From Saprospiraceae bacterium (lineage in GTDB: Bacteria > Bacteroidota > Bacteroidia > Chitinophagales > Saprospiraceae), in the NCBI GenBank assembly GCA_021298335.1, contig JAJTEZ010000018.1, positions 1 through 32,933 of the forward strand: 32,933 nt of DNA, written 5' to 3'. The notes under the pieces are model-generated. The model was given only the letters and a program-made list of their open reading frames with translations. It did not search any database and was not told the DNA's origin. The position numbers and the translations under genes are program-made. Positions within the stretch are counted from its first letter, which is position 1. The number at the start of each line of letters is the position of its first letter. Below are positions 8,581-17,635 of the stretch, piece after piece.

Positions 8581-8876
8581 TCAGGATGCGTATTTACAAT
8601 ACATCGGAAAGAAAAATCGATTCCGACAAAGTATTTTATGAGCTCGTAAAACCGGTCCATGAAAAATACGGTGCCAAATTTCTCGGTCGGTACATCGATG
8701 CAAAAGGAAGGTATGTTGTGCTGTGGGCATACCCATCAGAACATGCACTGAACGAAATCCAAAAGCTGGTCGCGGAAGACGAAGACACCATCAAACATGC
8801 AGAGATCAGAAAAAACTCAGGTCTGCATGGTGTGGATTTTGAAGAGTTTATTTTAGAATCAACAGAACCAAGTTAA
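8574..8876 (+). CDS. Small NIPSNAP-like (dimeric alpha/beta-barrel) protein
   Basis: MRIYNTSERKIDSDKVFYELVKPVHEKYGAKFLGRYIDAKGRYVVLWAYPSEHALNEIQKLV resembles NIPSNAP/ABM-like folds. The ATG at 8574 overlaps the upstream stop; the listed start at 8559 is possible. Confidence 0.5.
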   Translation: MVVRMRIYNTSERKIDSDKVFYELVKPVHEKYGAKFLGRYIDAKGRYVVLWAYPSEHALNEIQKLVAEDEDTIKHAEIRKNSGLHGVDFEEFILESTEPS

Positions 8877-8899
8877 GGAGTTATTATCCCTCCGGAAAG

Positions 8900-10570
8900 A
8901 TGAATTTCATCAGGTTTTCTTCAACATTCATGAGATTGCTCACATCAGGCATATACCTGGTTCTGATTTTCATTTTTCCATTTTTCTTTATTTTAAAAGG
9001 CATCCATTTTACTGATGAACCATACCAAATCCTGTGTATGCTTCAGTTGATTGAGCCAGATGTATTAAGTTTCCTTCATCCAGTTGTTGGAAAGGTCTTG
9101 TCAGATATTTTTCCCGGCAGGGTTGTTGATTTCCGGATTCTGGCCTATCTCATGCAGTTGCTCATCTTTGCTGCACCAGTCGTATACCTACTACGAAAGA
9201 AACTGGATTCGCATACCTTACTTTTCTGGATTGCGTTTTCAGTTATACTGCATACTTCCAGAAGTTCGTATATGATTAGCCCATACACTCTGTCTACGTT
9301 GATTAAAGTTTTAATCTTACTGTTCGCCTACGCCTGGATGAAACATCAAGAAAGAGGATTATTACTGCTACTGGGCATCCTGTCGGCAGTTAATATGGCG
9401 TTCAGATTTCCGGAAATACTCACTATTGGGATTATTGGCATCTTTATCACTATGATTGGTCAAATGGATGGAAAAACTGCGCTGCAACGTCTATGGGATG
9501 TAAGCATTTACTTGATTTCTGCGATTCTGTGTTATTTGGTCATGTACATGTATGTTATGGATATCGATGTATTAAATACTTCCAACATTTTTTTTCATAT
9601 CACAGAAGGAATTCGGGAACAACAAACATTCAGCCAGTCACACTCAACTTTCAACTTACTCAAATCTTATGTTAAGGATAGCTTGGTTTTAGGCATTATT
9701 ATCGCATGTTTTAGTCTTTTTCTTTACATTATATTGCGAAATAAAAAAAATAAATTTGTATATTTTGCCATATACGTTATCGTCTTAGTTACTAGTATGA
9801 CCGCAAATATGACAACGTATGGAACAGGATTGTCATTGATGTTTAGTGCTTTATTTCTAATTGCCTCAGTCTTTCTATTATACAACAAAAGCCTGGAAAC
9901 CAAAGAAAATATCTGGGTAGTCTTACTCATTATAGTTGCTTTTATAACATCTGCCGGGTCAAGTACAGGATTTCTAAAGCTTTCATATTGCTTGTTGCCT
10001 TTTCTACCTGTAATTTTAGTTGAATTACATCAACACCTTTCTGCTTCAAACAGACGTATTGTAATGAACTTGGTTGTTTCGTTCATGGTTTGCTTGCCCG
10101 TTGCGAAAATAGGTTTTGGAAGAGCGTATGAAGACGGAGCATTTTTACAACTCAGAAGCCAGGTAAACCATGCCAAGCTTGAAGGCTTGTATACAACAAA
10201 AGCAAGAAAAAAAAGGATTGAACATGTAATCCAAGTAGTTGATTCGATAAAAAAAATAAGTCCTGAAAGAAAAATACTCTATTACGGCGGTGATTCCTGG
10301 TTGTATTATGTACTTTCTGAGACAGCATTGCCGTCCAGAGTTTCATTTAGGATGCCTGTGGATCAGGCTGATCACTGCCGCATAGTAACAGGATGGCTAA
10401 GGCAGGATAACTCACAGCCATATCTTGTACTCATCGGCGAAAGTATCAGGCGAAAAATGCCACTTCCCAAATCCATGCTCCGAGATTCGTTGATTGCACT
10501 TGACTACTCAGTCCTTAGAAAGGAAAATGGCTTTGCTGTATTTGAAAAAATAAAATCCGTCTCAAAATGA
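8900..10570 (+). CDS. Polytopic membrane protein, possibly GT-C type glycosyltransferase
   Basis: Many hydrophobic segments; acidic motif in the first loop (HFTDEPYQ) and a soluble C-terminal tail, as in ArnT/GT39-like proteins. Confidence 0.55.
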   Translation: MNFIRFSSTFMRLLTSGIYLVLIFIFPFFFILKGIHFTDEPYQILCMLQLIEPDVLSFLHPVVGKVLSDIFPGRVVDFRILAYLMQLLIFAAPVVYLLRKKLDSHTLLFWIAFSVILHTSRSSYMISPYTLSTLIKVLILLFAYAWMKHQERGLLLLLGILSAVNMAFRFPEILTIGIIGIFITMIGQMDGKTALQRLWDVSIYLISAILCYLVMYMYVMDIDVLNTSNIFFHITEGIREQQTFSQSHSTFNLLKSYVKDSLVLGIIIACFSLFLYIILRNKKNKFVYFAIYVIVLVTSMTANMTTYGTGLSLMFSALFLIASVFLLYNKSLETKENIWVVLLIIVAFITSAGSSTGFLKLSYCLLPFLPVILVELHQHLSASNRRIVMNLVVSFMVCLPVAKIGFGRAYEDGAFLQLRSQVNHAKLEGLYTTKARKKRIEHVIQVVDSIKKISPERKILYYGGDSWLYYVLSETALPSRVSFRMPVDQADHCRIVTGWLRQDNSQPYLVLIGESIRRKMPLPKSMLRDSLIALDYSVLRKENGFAVFEKIKSVSK

Positions 10571-11637
10571 TTCCGGTTACCCGTACATTTCTGCCTCCAC
10601 TGGAGGACTATATGAGACAAGTTGCCCGGGCATACGATAACGGCTGGCTCACAAACAGAGGAGAATTGGTAAAGGAGCTCGAGCAAACATTGTGCAACCA
10701 TCTTCACATCAGAGATGGTAAGGTCATTGCAATGACAAATGGCACGATTCCCCTCCAAATTGCTGTAAAAGTACTGGGAAGAGGCGGGGAAATCATTACC
10801 ACACCCTTTAGTTATGTGGCTACGACATCCTCGATTGTCTGGGAGGGTTGTACGCCTGTTTTTGTCGATATTCATCCGGACTATCTCACCATTGATGAAA
10901 CAAAAATAGAAGCAGCGATTACGAATAAAACCACCTGCATACTGGCTACCCATGTCTATGGAAATCCGTGCCATGTGGAAGAAATCGAACGTATTGCAAA
11001 ACAATATAAATTATCTGTTATTTATGACGCAGCCCACTGCTTTGGTGTAAAATACAAGGGCAAAAGTATCTTCGAATATGGCGATGTCAGTACCTGCAGT
11101 TTTCACGCCACAAAGGTTTTTCATACAGGGGAAGGAGGAGCCATATTTTGTCAGGATGAAGACCTGTGTAAAAAATTATTTTACAGCCACAATTTTGGCC
11201 ACGATGGTCCCCTGGCTTTTCATGATGTGGGAGTCAATGGAAAAATGAGCGAATTACAGGCTTCAATGGGACTGGCAGTACTTCCTTTTGTTGACAATAT
11301 TCTGGAATCCAGGAGGAAGTCAGCCACTCGTTATTTTGAACTGTTGCAACGCAAAAAAGTCGCCACACTCACGTTGCGAAACGGTGTTGACTGGAATTAC
11401 AGCTATTTCCCTGTCCTTTTTTCGGATGAAGATGCTCTTTTGAAAGCCGAAAAAGCAATGCAACTGGATGGTATTCTGCCCCGAAGGTATTTTTACCCTT
11501 CACTAAACCGTCTCCCCTACGTAAGTCAGGTGTCGTGTCCTGTCGCAGAAGACATTGCTGGCAGGGTGTTATGCCTGCCTCTTTATCATAGTCTTACAGA
11601 AGAAGAGCAGATTCAGGTGGTAAGCCACCTACCGTAA
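10567..11637 (+). CDS. DegT/DnrJ/EryC1/StrS family PLP-dependent sugar aminotransferase
   Basis: NGTIPLQIAVKVLG, VIYDAAHCFGVKYKGKS, SFHATKVFHTGEGGAIFC (PLP-lysine), NGKMSELQASMGLAVLP. ATGA overlap with the previous gene. Confidence 0.92.
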   Translation: MIPVTRTFLPPLEDYMRQVARAYDNGWLTNRGELVKELEQTLCNHLHIRDGKVIAMTNGTIPLQIAVKVLGRGGEIITTPFSYVATTSSIVWEGCTPVFVDIHPDYLTIDETKIEAAITNKTTCILATHVYGNPCHVEEIERIAKQYKLSVIYDAAHCFGVKYKGKSIFEYGDVSTCSFHATKVFHTGEGGAIFCQDEDLCKKLFYSHNFGHDGPLAFHDVGVNGKMSELQASMGLAVLPFVDNILESRRKSATRYFELLQRKKVATLTLRNGVDWNYSYFPVLFSDEDALLKAEKAMQLDGILPRRYFYPSLNRLPYVSQVSCPVAEDIAGRVLCLPLYHSLTEEEQIQVVSHLP

Positions 11638-11668
11638 CGCTTCGCTGTATATTTTAACTTATAGATAC

Positions 11669-12376
11669 GTGCAAAGTAACGATCGGGATAATACAACTAC
11701 CCAAGAGGTGGATGAAATCAAAAAAGAGCTCATTCTGTATGGCGTTGGGAGCACGGCAGAATTTCTGTGTTATTATTTCAAAAAAGCAGGCTGGAATATC
11801 ATTGCGTTCACCGTAGATAGATCATGGTGCAAACAAAGCCACTTGCTGGACATCCCTGTTTGGCCTTTTGAAGACATAGATACGTATAGAAACCCCTCAG
11901 ATTGTCAGATTTTTATAGCAGTGGGGCCGACCGGACTGAACCAGGTGCGAAGAAAGAAACTGGATGAGGCAGTGAGTAAAGGGTTTGTACCGGTCAGCTA
12001 TGTGAGTGCAGAGGCAATGCTTTGGGATGGTATGGACATATCTGAACACTGCAAAATAGGAGAAAGAACGATTTGTCAGCCCTTTTCTGTGATTGAAGAT
12101 AATGTGATGATTGGAAGTCAGTGCCTGATTGGCCACCATACACGTGTTGGCAGTGATTCTTTCCTGGCCTCAGGTGTGATGACTGGCGGAAATGTGCGCA
12201 TTGGCGAGGGTTCTGTCATTGGTACGGGAGCCATCATTAAAAATGACGTCGTCATCGGAAAAGAATGTATCATTGGTGCAGGAGTCACCCTGCTTCAGGA
12301 TGCTCCGGATGGGAGTGTCTTTATGAATGTGGGCTCACAAAAACTGATCATCAGCAGTAGACAGGTGCCATTATAA
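11669..12376 (+). CDS. PglD/NeuD-like sugar acyltransferase
   Basis: N-terminal ILYGVGSTAEFLCYYFKKAG and hexapeptide repeats (IGERTICQPFSVIEDNVMIGSQCLIGHHTRVGSDSFLASGVMTGGNVRIGEGSVIGTGAIIKNDVVIG). GTG start. Confidence 0.83.
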   Translation: MQSNDRDNTTTQEVDEIKKELILYGVGSTAEFLCYYFKKAGWNIIAFTVDRSWCKQSHLLDIPVWPFEDIDTYRNPSDCQIFIAVGPTGLNQVRRKKLDEAVSKGFVPVSYVSAEAMLWDGMDISEHCKIGERTICQPFSVIEDNVMIGSQCLIGHHTRVGSDSFLASGVMTGGNVRIGEGSVIGTGAIIKNDVVIGKECIIGAGVTLLQDAPDGSVFMNVGSQKLIISSRQVPL

Positions 12377-12382
12377 AAAAAT

Positions 12383-13732
12383 ATGAATCCAACAAGTCCG
12401 CCCATAATTCTGATCCTCTGTATGCACCGGTCCGGTAGTTCTCTTGCTGCACAGCTTGTAAATAATTCAGGAGTTTTTATGGGTGAGGCACTTGCGAAAG
12501 GAAACCATTATAACCCTGATGGTTATTTTGAATACACTCCTCTAGTGCGTTTTCATGAAAAAATGCTTGAACATCTGAGCATCACCTGGTATCTTCCCTA
12601 CAAAGAACTACCCTTACAATCGTTGCTGGAAAACTTTGGTGATGAGGCGAGAAATCTGATCGAAGAAATGGATCGGTCATTGATGCCCTGGTGCTGGAAG
12701 GACCCCAGGATGGCAATTTTTCTTCCATTTTGGGAAATATTATTCGAAGGGCGAAGTGTTTACAGCATTGTCACTTCGAGAAATCCTGCTGCCATTGCCG
12801 CATCACTTCAACAAAGAAGTCAGTTGCCTGAATTCCATAGCCTGGCACTTTGGGAGCACACATTCCTCCGTATTTTGACTTTTCTGTATGACAAGCAGCG
12901 ATCTTTTCTGTTATTGCCATACGAATCATTCATTGAAAATGCAGAATCTGCTTGTCGAGAACTCATAGATTTTCTCAGCCTCACGTTAAATCTAAACAAT
13001 AGACCAGATGATGTTCAGAAACTGGCAGAACTGGTGAATTCTTCCCTCAACAGACAAAAAAAGGCTGAGTTTCTGCCTCTTTCAATAAGCCAACAGAAAA
13101 TTCTGCAATGGACCGAAACAAAAGCCCCGGCTTTCACAAAAGAACAAATGACAGTTCAGTTGGCCTGGTTACATGAATACTTTGCTCTTTTTCAAAACAA
13201 TCCATCCGAAATAAAAAAAGATCTTGTTTTAAGGTTATACTGGAAGGTAGATGAAGCTGTCAAATTTTCCCCGGAGCAGTGCGTAACGTCGCAAATTCAG
13301 CAATCATCTATAGAATTCAAATTTGAACATATAATTTCAATAAAGCAACTTCGATTTCTTCCTGGAAACGTTCCTTGCAGCATAAAAATTAATGAAATTT
13401 TCGTGTTTCAGGAAAGGTATGAAATTCTTCCTTTTCAAGTGTCTGGGTCCAATGCAGCTTATCAGGAACACGGTAACTTTTATTTTACAGAACATTATAA
13501 CTGGCTTGATCTGGATCTGGAGAAATCCTACGATGGGGTCACAATGATTAAAATTAGTTTCACAAATTTCAGTACTGGTGTGGATTTTGCTAAAATACTG
13601 GTAGAGAAAAACCAGAAAGCTTTGAACAAACTAGAGTTCAAGTACGATCAATTGATTTGCAGATCTGGAGAAATCCATTGGCTTCTGAGGCAACTTATCA
13701 AGCGCATCAAAAAAAAGTTTTTGAAATTTTAA
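12383..13732 (+). CDS. Sulfotransferase family protein with C-terminal beta-sandwich-like extension
   Basis: PAPS-loop-like LILCMHRSGSSLAAQLV and CWKDPRMAIFLPFW; C-terminal IKQLRFLPGNVPCSIKINEIFVF resembles the beta-rich module found in some polysaccharide enzymes. Confidence 0.8.
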   Translation: MNPTSPPIILILCMHRSGSSLAAQLVNNSGVFMGEALAKGNHYNPDGYFEYTPLVRFHEKMLEHLSITWYLPYKELPLQSLLENFGDEARNLIEEMDRSLMPWCWKDPRMAIFLPFWEILFEGRSVYSIVTSRNPAAIAASLQQRSQLPEFHSLALWEHTFLRILTFLYDKQRSFLLLPYESFIENAESACRELIDFLSLTLNLNNRPDDVQKLAELVNSSLNRQKKAEFLPLSISQQKILQWTETKAPAFTKEQMTVQLAWLHEYFALFQNNPSEIKKDLVLRLYWKVDEAVKFSPEQCVTSQIQQSSIEFKFEHIISIKQLRFLPGNVPCSIKINEIFVFQERYEILPFQVSGSNAAYQEHGNFYFTEHYNWLDLDLEKSYDGVTMIKISFTNFSTGVDFAKILVEKNQKALNKLEFKYDQLICRSGEIHWLLRQLIKRIKKKFLKF

Positions 13733-13879
13733 GATCTAAAAGATGATATCTACACAAGGAAAATTTCATTTATACCGCATGAGAAAGTCATATTTTTTAC
13801 AATGATTATTCCTCATCAGAATTCTCCATTTTACATTGATAATCAGTCACTTGAAAAGTGAAAAAATAAAAACAAACAC

Positions 13880-14632
13880 GTGCATCAACCCGCGATAGAG
13901 ATACTTAACCTCACCAAGACGTTTAAACTATACAGCAATCAAAAAGATCAATTGCTGGATTATATCCTTCCGTTTACTGCTCCACGTTACCGCCCCTTCA
14001 CTGCCCTTGAACCATTGTCGCTGGACATCCCTCACGGAGAAGTATTTGGCATTATTGGCAAAAACGGCAGCGGCAAATCTACACTCTTTAAAATTCTTGC
14101 CTCAGTGATGAGTCCTACAAATGGTAGCTTCACGATACATGGTAAGCTGACCGCACTTCTCGAACTGAGCGCCGGATTCAATAAGGACTTAAACGGCATT
14201 GAAAATCTGTATTACCTTGGGGCAATCCAGGGAATCCGGCGGGAAGAAATGGAAGAAAAAATGGAAGACATCATTCGCTTTGCTGAACTCGGTGACTACA
14301 TGTATCAACCTATACGTATGTATTCATCCGGCATGCAATCCAGGCTTGCCTTTTCCATGGCGGTACATGTGGATCCTGAGATATTGATTTCCGATGAGGT
14401 ATTATCCGTCGGTGATGTGCGATTTCAGCAAAAATGCCATCGCAGAATCCGTGAGATGAAGGAAATGGGAAAAACTATCCTGCTCTGTACACACAATCTG
14501 GGCGCCGTGCGTGAATTTTGTGACAGGGCCCTTTGGTTGCATGAAGGGAAAATGATGGCCATCGATAATGCAAAAGATGTATGTGATGCCTATGAGCCGT
14601 TCATGTTATTAAAAACCAACCAGGCTGTGTAG
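13880..14632 (+). CDS. wzt: Polysaccharide ABC transporter ATP-binding protein (Wzt ATPase domain)
   Basis: Walker A GIIGKNGSGKSTLF, signature YSSGMQSRLAFSMA, Walker B PEILISDEVLSVGD, H-loop LCTHNL. GTG start. Confidence 0.93.
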   Translation: MHQPAIEILNLTKTFKLYSNQKDQLLDYILPFTAPRYRPFTALEPLSLDIPHGEVFGIIGKNGSGKSTLFKILASVMSPTNGSFTIHGKLTALLELSAGFNKDLNGIENLYYLGAIQGIRREEMEEKMEDIIRFAELGDYMYQPIRMYSSGMQSRLAFSMAVHVDPEILISDEVLSVGDVRFQQKCHRRIREMKEMGKTILLCTHNLGAVREFCDRALWLHEGKMMAIDNAKDVCDAYEPFMLLKTNQAV

Positions 14633-14649
14633 GCACGCAAAATCATTCT

Positions 14650-15147
14650 TTGCCTGAGCCCCTTTCATCCTATATCTGGACTAATTTCGAATCTGGAACT
14701 TTACTACCCGTTCATTTTCAAATGGCGAGCATGACGGAACAAAACCTGACAAAAACACAAGTTTCAGGTGGTGAAACGATTAGGCTTTCGTTTGGTGTTT
14801 TCACAGATACAACGAAGGAAAGTGTAGAGTTGAAAATCACCATCAATGGCAAGTTTGGCATACCGCTACTTATTCTGTCAAATCAGGAATTCAATGAAAA
14901 CATCGACTTGCATCACGGACATATAAACCTGATCCATGTAGATTTCACCATTCCCTTTCTCACAAATGGCACCTACACAATCAATGCTGAATTATTTCAG
15001 CAAGATGGAGACGACCAGATTTTACTGGCTAATGTATATGAAGCACTGGCTTTCCTGGTCAAAGAACCTGAACAGCGAAATAATCAGAAAGCACAACTGA
15101 GAGTGCCACACGCCTCGTTTCACACTGATTTTTGTTCTATTTCCTAA
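14650..15147 (+). CDS. Stand-alone Wzt C-terminal (O-antigen binding)-like beta-sandwich protein
   Basis: Lies directly after the ATPase; TQVSGGETIRLSFGVFTDTTKESVELKITINGKFGIPLL...VDFTIPFLTNGTYTINAELFQQDGDDQILLANVYEALAFLV fits the Wzt-C pattern. TTG start, uncertain. Confidence 0.6.
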   Translation: MPEPLSSYIWTNFESGTLLPVHFQMASMTEQNLTKTQVSGGETIRLSFGVFTDTTKESVELKITINGKFGIPLLILSNQEFNENIDLHHGHINLIHVDFTIPFLTNGTYTINAELFQQDGDDQILLANVYEALAFLVKEPEQRNNQKAQLRVPHASFHTDFCSIS

Positions 15148-15162
15148 CGTATTATTGAGACC

Positions 15163-15969
15163 ATGGCATCAGTTTTTATATTTATTCGCGAATTATTCCA
15201 GCAACGATATATCTTTTTCACACTTGTCAAACGGGACTTTCAAAACCGCTATCTTTCTTCGGCCATTGGATTACCCTGGGCATTTGTACAACCTGTTTTC
15301 TATTTGTTATTTATTGGGTTTGCATTGCATTTCGGCCTTCGGGGTGCAGGGGCCAAAGGAGGTGGCATTCAAATGCCGCATTTCACGATTGCCATGATTG
15401 CCTGGCTATATATCAGTCAAACGATGAATGCGTGCACCAGATCCCTGACAGATTATGCATACATCATAAAAAAAACGAGTTTTAATGTGAGTTTTATTCC
15501 ACTTGTAAAGATTTTTTCCGGCTTGATTATACATTTATTCATGATATTGATTGTATTATTCACGTTGATAATAATCTACAAAGTATCCCCTACGTTGCAC
15601 TGGTTTCAAATCATCTATTACCTGTTTTCTACTATCATTTTATTATCGGGTATCGCCTGGCTTGTGTCATCAGTCAACGTGATTTTTAAGGATATGGGGC
15701 ATGCTGTCCAGCTGGCTGCGTCCATGCTTTTTTGGGTGACACCCATAATATGGTCTTATGAAAAGCTTCCCGGAAACTATAAATATATAGCATTGCTGAA
15801 TCCTTTTTTTTACATCACAGAGGGGTATCGGTTTACCTTTCTGAAGCAAACTTGGTTTTTTGCTTACGCCGAAATGAATCTTTATTTCTGGTCTGTCACC
15901 AGTTTGATCTTACTTTTGGGTGTCGTAACATTCCGAAATTTACGAAAGGAGTTTGGAGATTATTTGTAA
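15163..15969 (+). CDS. wzm: ABC-2 type polysaccharide export permease (Wzm)
   Basis: VKRDFQNRYLSSAIGLPWAFVQPVFYLLFIGFALHF, SSVNVIFKDMGHAVQLAASMLFWVTPIIW, LLNPFFYITEGYRF. Confidence 0.92.
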   Translation: MASVFIFIRELFQQRYIFFTLVKRDFQNRYLSSAIGLPWAFVQPVFYLLFIGFALHFGLRGAGAKGGGIQMPHFTIAMIAWLYISQTMNACTRSLTDYAYIIKKTSFNVSFIPLVKIFSGLIIHLFMILIVLFTLIIIYKVSPTLHWFQIIYYLFSTIILLSGIAWLVSSVNVIFKDMGHAVQLAASMLFWVTPIIWSYEKLPGNYKYIALLNPFFYITEGYRFTFLKQTWFFAYAEMNLYFWSVTSLILLLGVVTFRNLRKEFGDYL

Positions 15970-15972
15970 AAA

Positions 15973-16827
15973 ATGAGTCAGATGGATTGCTCTGTATTAA
16001 TCGTTTGTTATAACCAGGAGGCATTTATTGAAGAATGCCTAAAGAGTGCTTTTTCGCAGCAATGTTCCTATTCGTGGGAAATTGTAGTTTGTGATGATGC
16101 ATCCTCTGATACTACATTCCAAAAGATTCAGTCAATCTGCCAGAATGCCCCGGCACCGATAACACTCATTCAAAACTCCCTGAATCTGGGGATGAAAGAG
16201 AATTATAAAAAAGGAATTGACGCATGCAAGGGGAAGTATATTGCGTTGCTTGAGGGCGATGATCTATGGCATGATACCCGGAAACTACAATCACACTTAT
16301 TATTACTGGAATCGGATTCTACTCTGTCCATGACGGTCAACGAACTCAGATACAAAAAAGGGAAGGATTTCTGGGAAAATAAATCGTTGTTTCCTGAAAA
16401 TTCTACTACTATTAAATTGACGACTGAATTGCTGGCAGATAAAAATCCGATTGTCAATTTATCTTGTTGTGTGTTTCGCAAACAATCATTTATACAGGTT
16501 TATGATGATTTTTACTCTACACCCGGCGCTGATTGGTTGCTGGGACTGTTACTTTCCCGTATAGGCCAGGTCGTCAAATTCAATGAAGTTCTCACCACAT
16601 ACAGAGTACACGAACATGGTATCTGGTCAGGGAAGTCAGAGCAAGGAAAGATAGATAGAACAATACAATTGATAGATACTTATGATGCATTATTCCAGTA
16701 CAAGTATCATACAATTTTTGAAACAAGAAAAAACAGAATCCGACAAACAGCGATTGCCCGGAATATTGGTATTACGGATTCGTTTTTACATTTCCTAAAA
16801 AAAATCCGCTACAAATTACTCCCCTAG
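15973..16827 (+). CDS. GT2 family glycosyltransferase
   Basis: VLIVCYNQEAFIEECLKSAFSQQCSYSWEIVVCDDASSD, GKYIALLEGDDLWHD. Confidence 0.9.
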   Translation: MSQMDCSVLIVCYNQEAFIEECLKSAFSQQCSYSWEIVVCDDASSDTTFQKIQSICQNAPAPITLIQNSLNLGMKENYKKGIDACKGKYIALLEGDDLWHDTRKLQSHLLLLESDSTLSMTVNELRYKKGKDFWENKSLFPENSTTIKLTTELLADKNPIVNLSCCVFRKQSFIQVYDDFYSTPGADWLLGLLLSRIGQVVKFNEVLTTYRVHEHGIWSGKSEQGKIDRTIQLIDTYDALFQYKYHTIFETRKNRIRQTAIARNIGITDSFLHFLKKIRYKLLP

Positions 16828-16849
16828 TTTTTTGACATACAAGCATTCC

Positions 16850-17635
16850 ATGGATTTATTCTTATTCAGCAATCAGTTATCCTTATCACTTCTGGCGGAA
16901 CAGTCGGGAGTCGACCATATCATCATTGACTGGGAACGGGATGGAAAAAAAAATAGACAAAAAAGTACATCCTTTGAACTAAATCATGATACTCTTGATG
17001 ACCTGATTCAGGTCGCGGAACATACTGCCCTTTCAGTCACAGTCCGAATTAACCCCCTCGGTTCAAAATCAGAGGATGAATTAAACAAAGCTCTGGATCA
17101 CGGGGCTTCCGTCATTATGTTGCCTATGTCAAAAAGCGCTTTGGATGTGGAGCAATTTCTTCGCCTTGTGAACGGACGTGCCCAAACTCTGATTCAAATT
17201 GAAACAAAAGAATTGATTGAAGACCTGAAAGCGTTTTCGGAATTACCATGGGATTATACGCATGTTGGGTTGAATGACCTGATGATATCAAAACAATATT
17301 CCACCATCTGGGAAGCAGTTGTGGATGGAACTATAGAAAACATTTGCACAAATTTAGAGGGAAAAAAATATGGCTTTGGGGGAATGACCATCGTGACAGG
17401 CGGCCATCCCATTCCATTTGCACTACTTCTGCACGAAATGGTGCGGTTGCAATGTTCAATGGGTATACTCAGACGATCTTTCAAGCAGGATGTGGCTGAT
17501 AAAAATATGCAGCAACAGATACACACTATCAGAGATTTTATCAGCAAGAGCAAGCTCCGTAGTCTTCATTTGAAAAATGAAGATAGCTCAGAGTTACACC
17601 ACAAAATCCGGGAAGTCATCCAAACAACGCACTAA
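16850..17635 (+). CDS. HpcH/HpaI aldolase/citrate lyase (CitE-like) family protein
   Basis: VDHIIIDWERDGKKNRQ, VTVRINPLG, VIMLPMSKS, TLIQIETKELIEDL, HVGLNDLMISK. ATG at 16850 preferred; TTG at 16832 possible. Confidence 0.8.
   Translation: MDLFLFSNQLSLSLLAEQSGVDHIIIDWERDGKKNRQKSTSFELNHDTLDDLIQVAEHTALSVTVRINPLGSKSEDELNKALDHGASVIMLPMSKSALDVEQFLRLVNGRAQTLIQIETKELIEDLKAFSELPWDYTHVGLNDLMISKQYSTIWEAVVDGTIENICTNLEGKKYGFGGMTIVTGGHPIPFALLLHEMVRLQCSMGILRRSFKQDVADKNMQQQIHTIRDFISKSKLRSLHLKNEDSSELHHKIREVIQTTH

Noticed and set aside
14596-14650. Programmed -1 ribosomal frameshift joining the ABC ATPase to the downstream Wzt-C-like ORF
   Set aside because: The frames overlap in the right direction, but no good slippery heptamer is present (ATTAAAA only partly fits) and no clear downstream structure was seen; separate genes are simpler.
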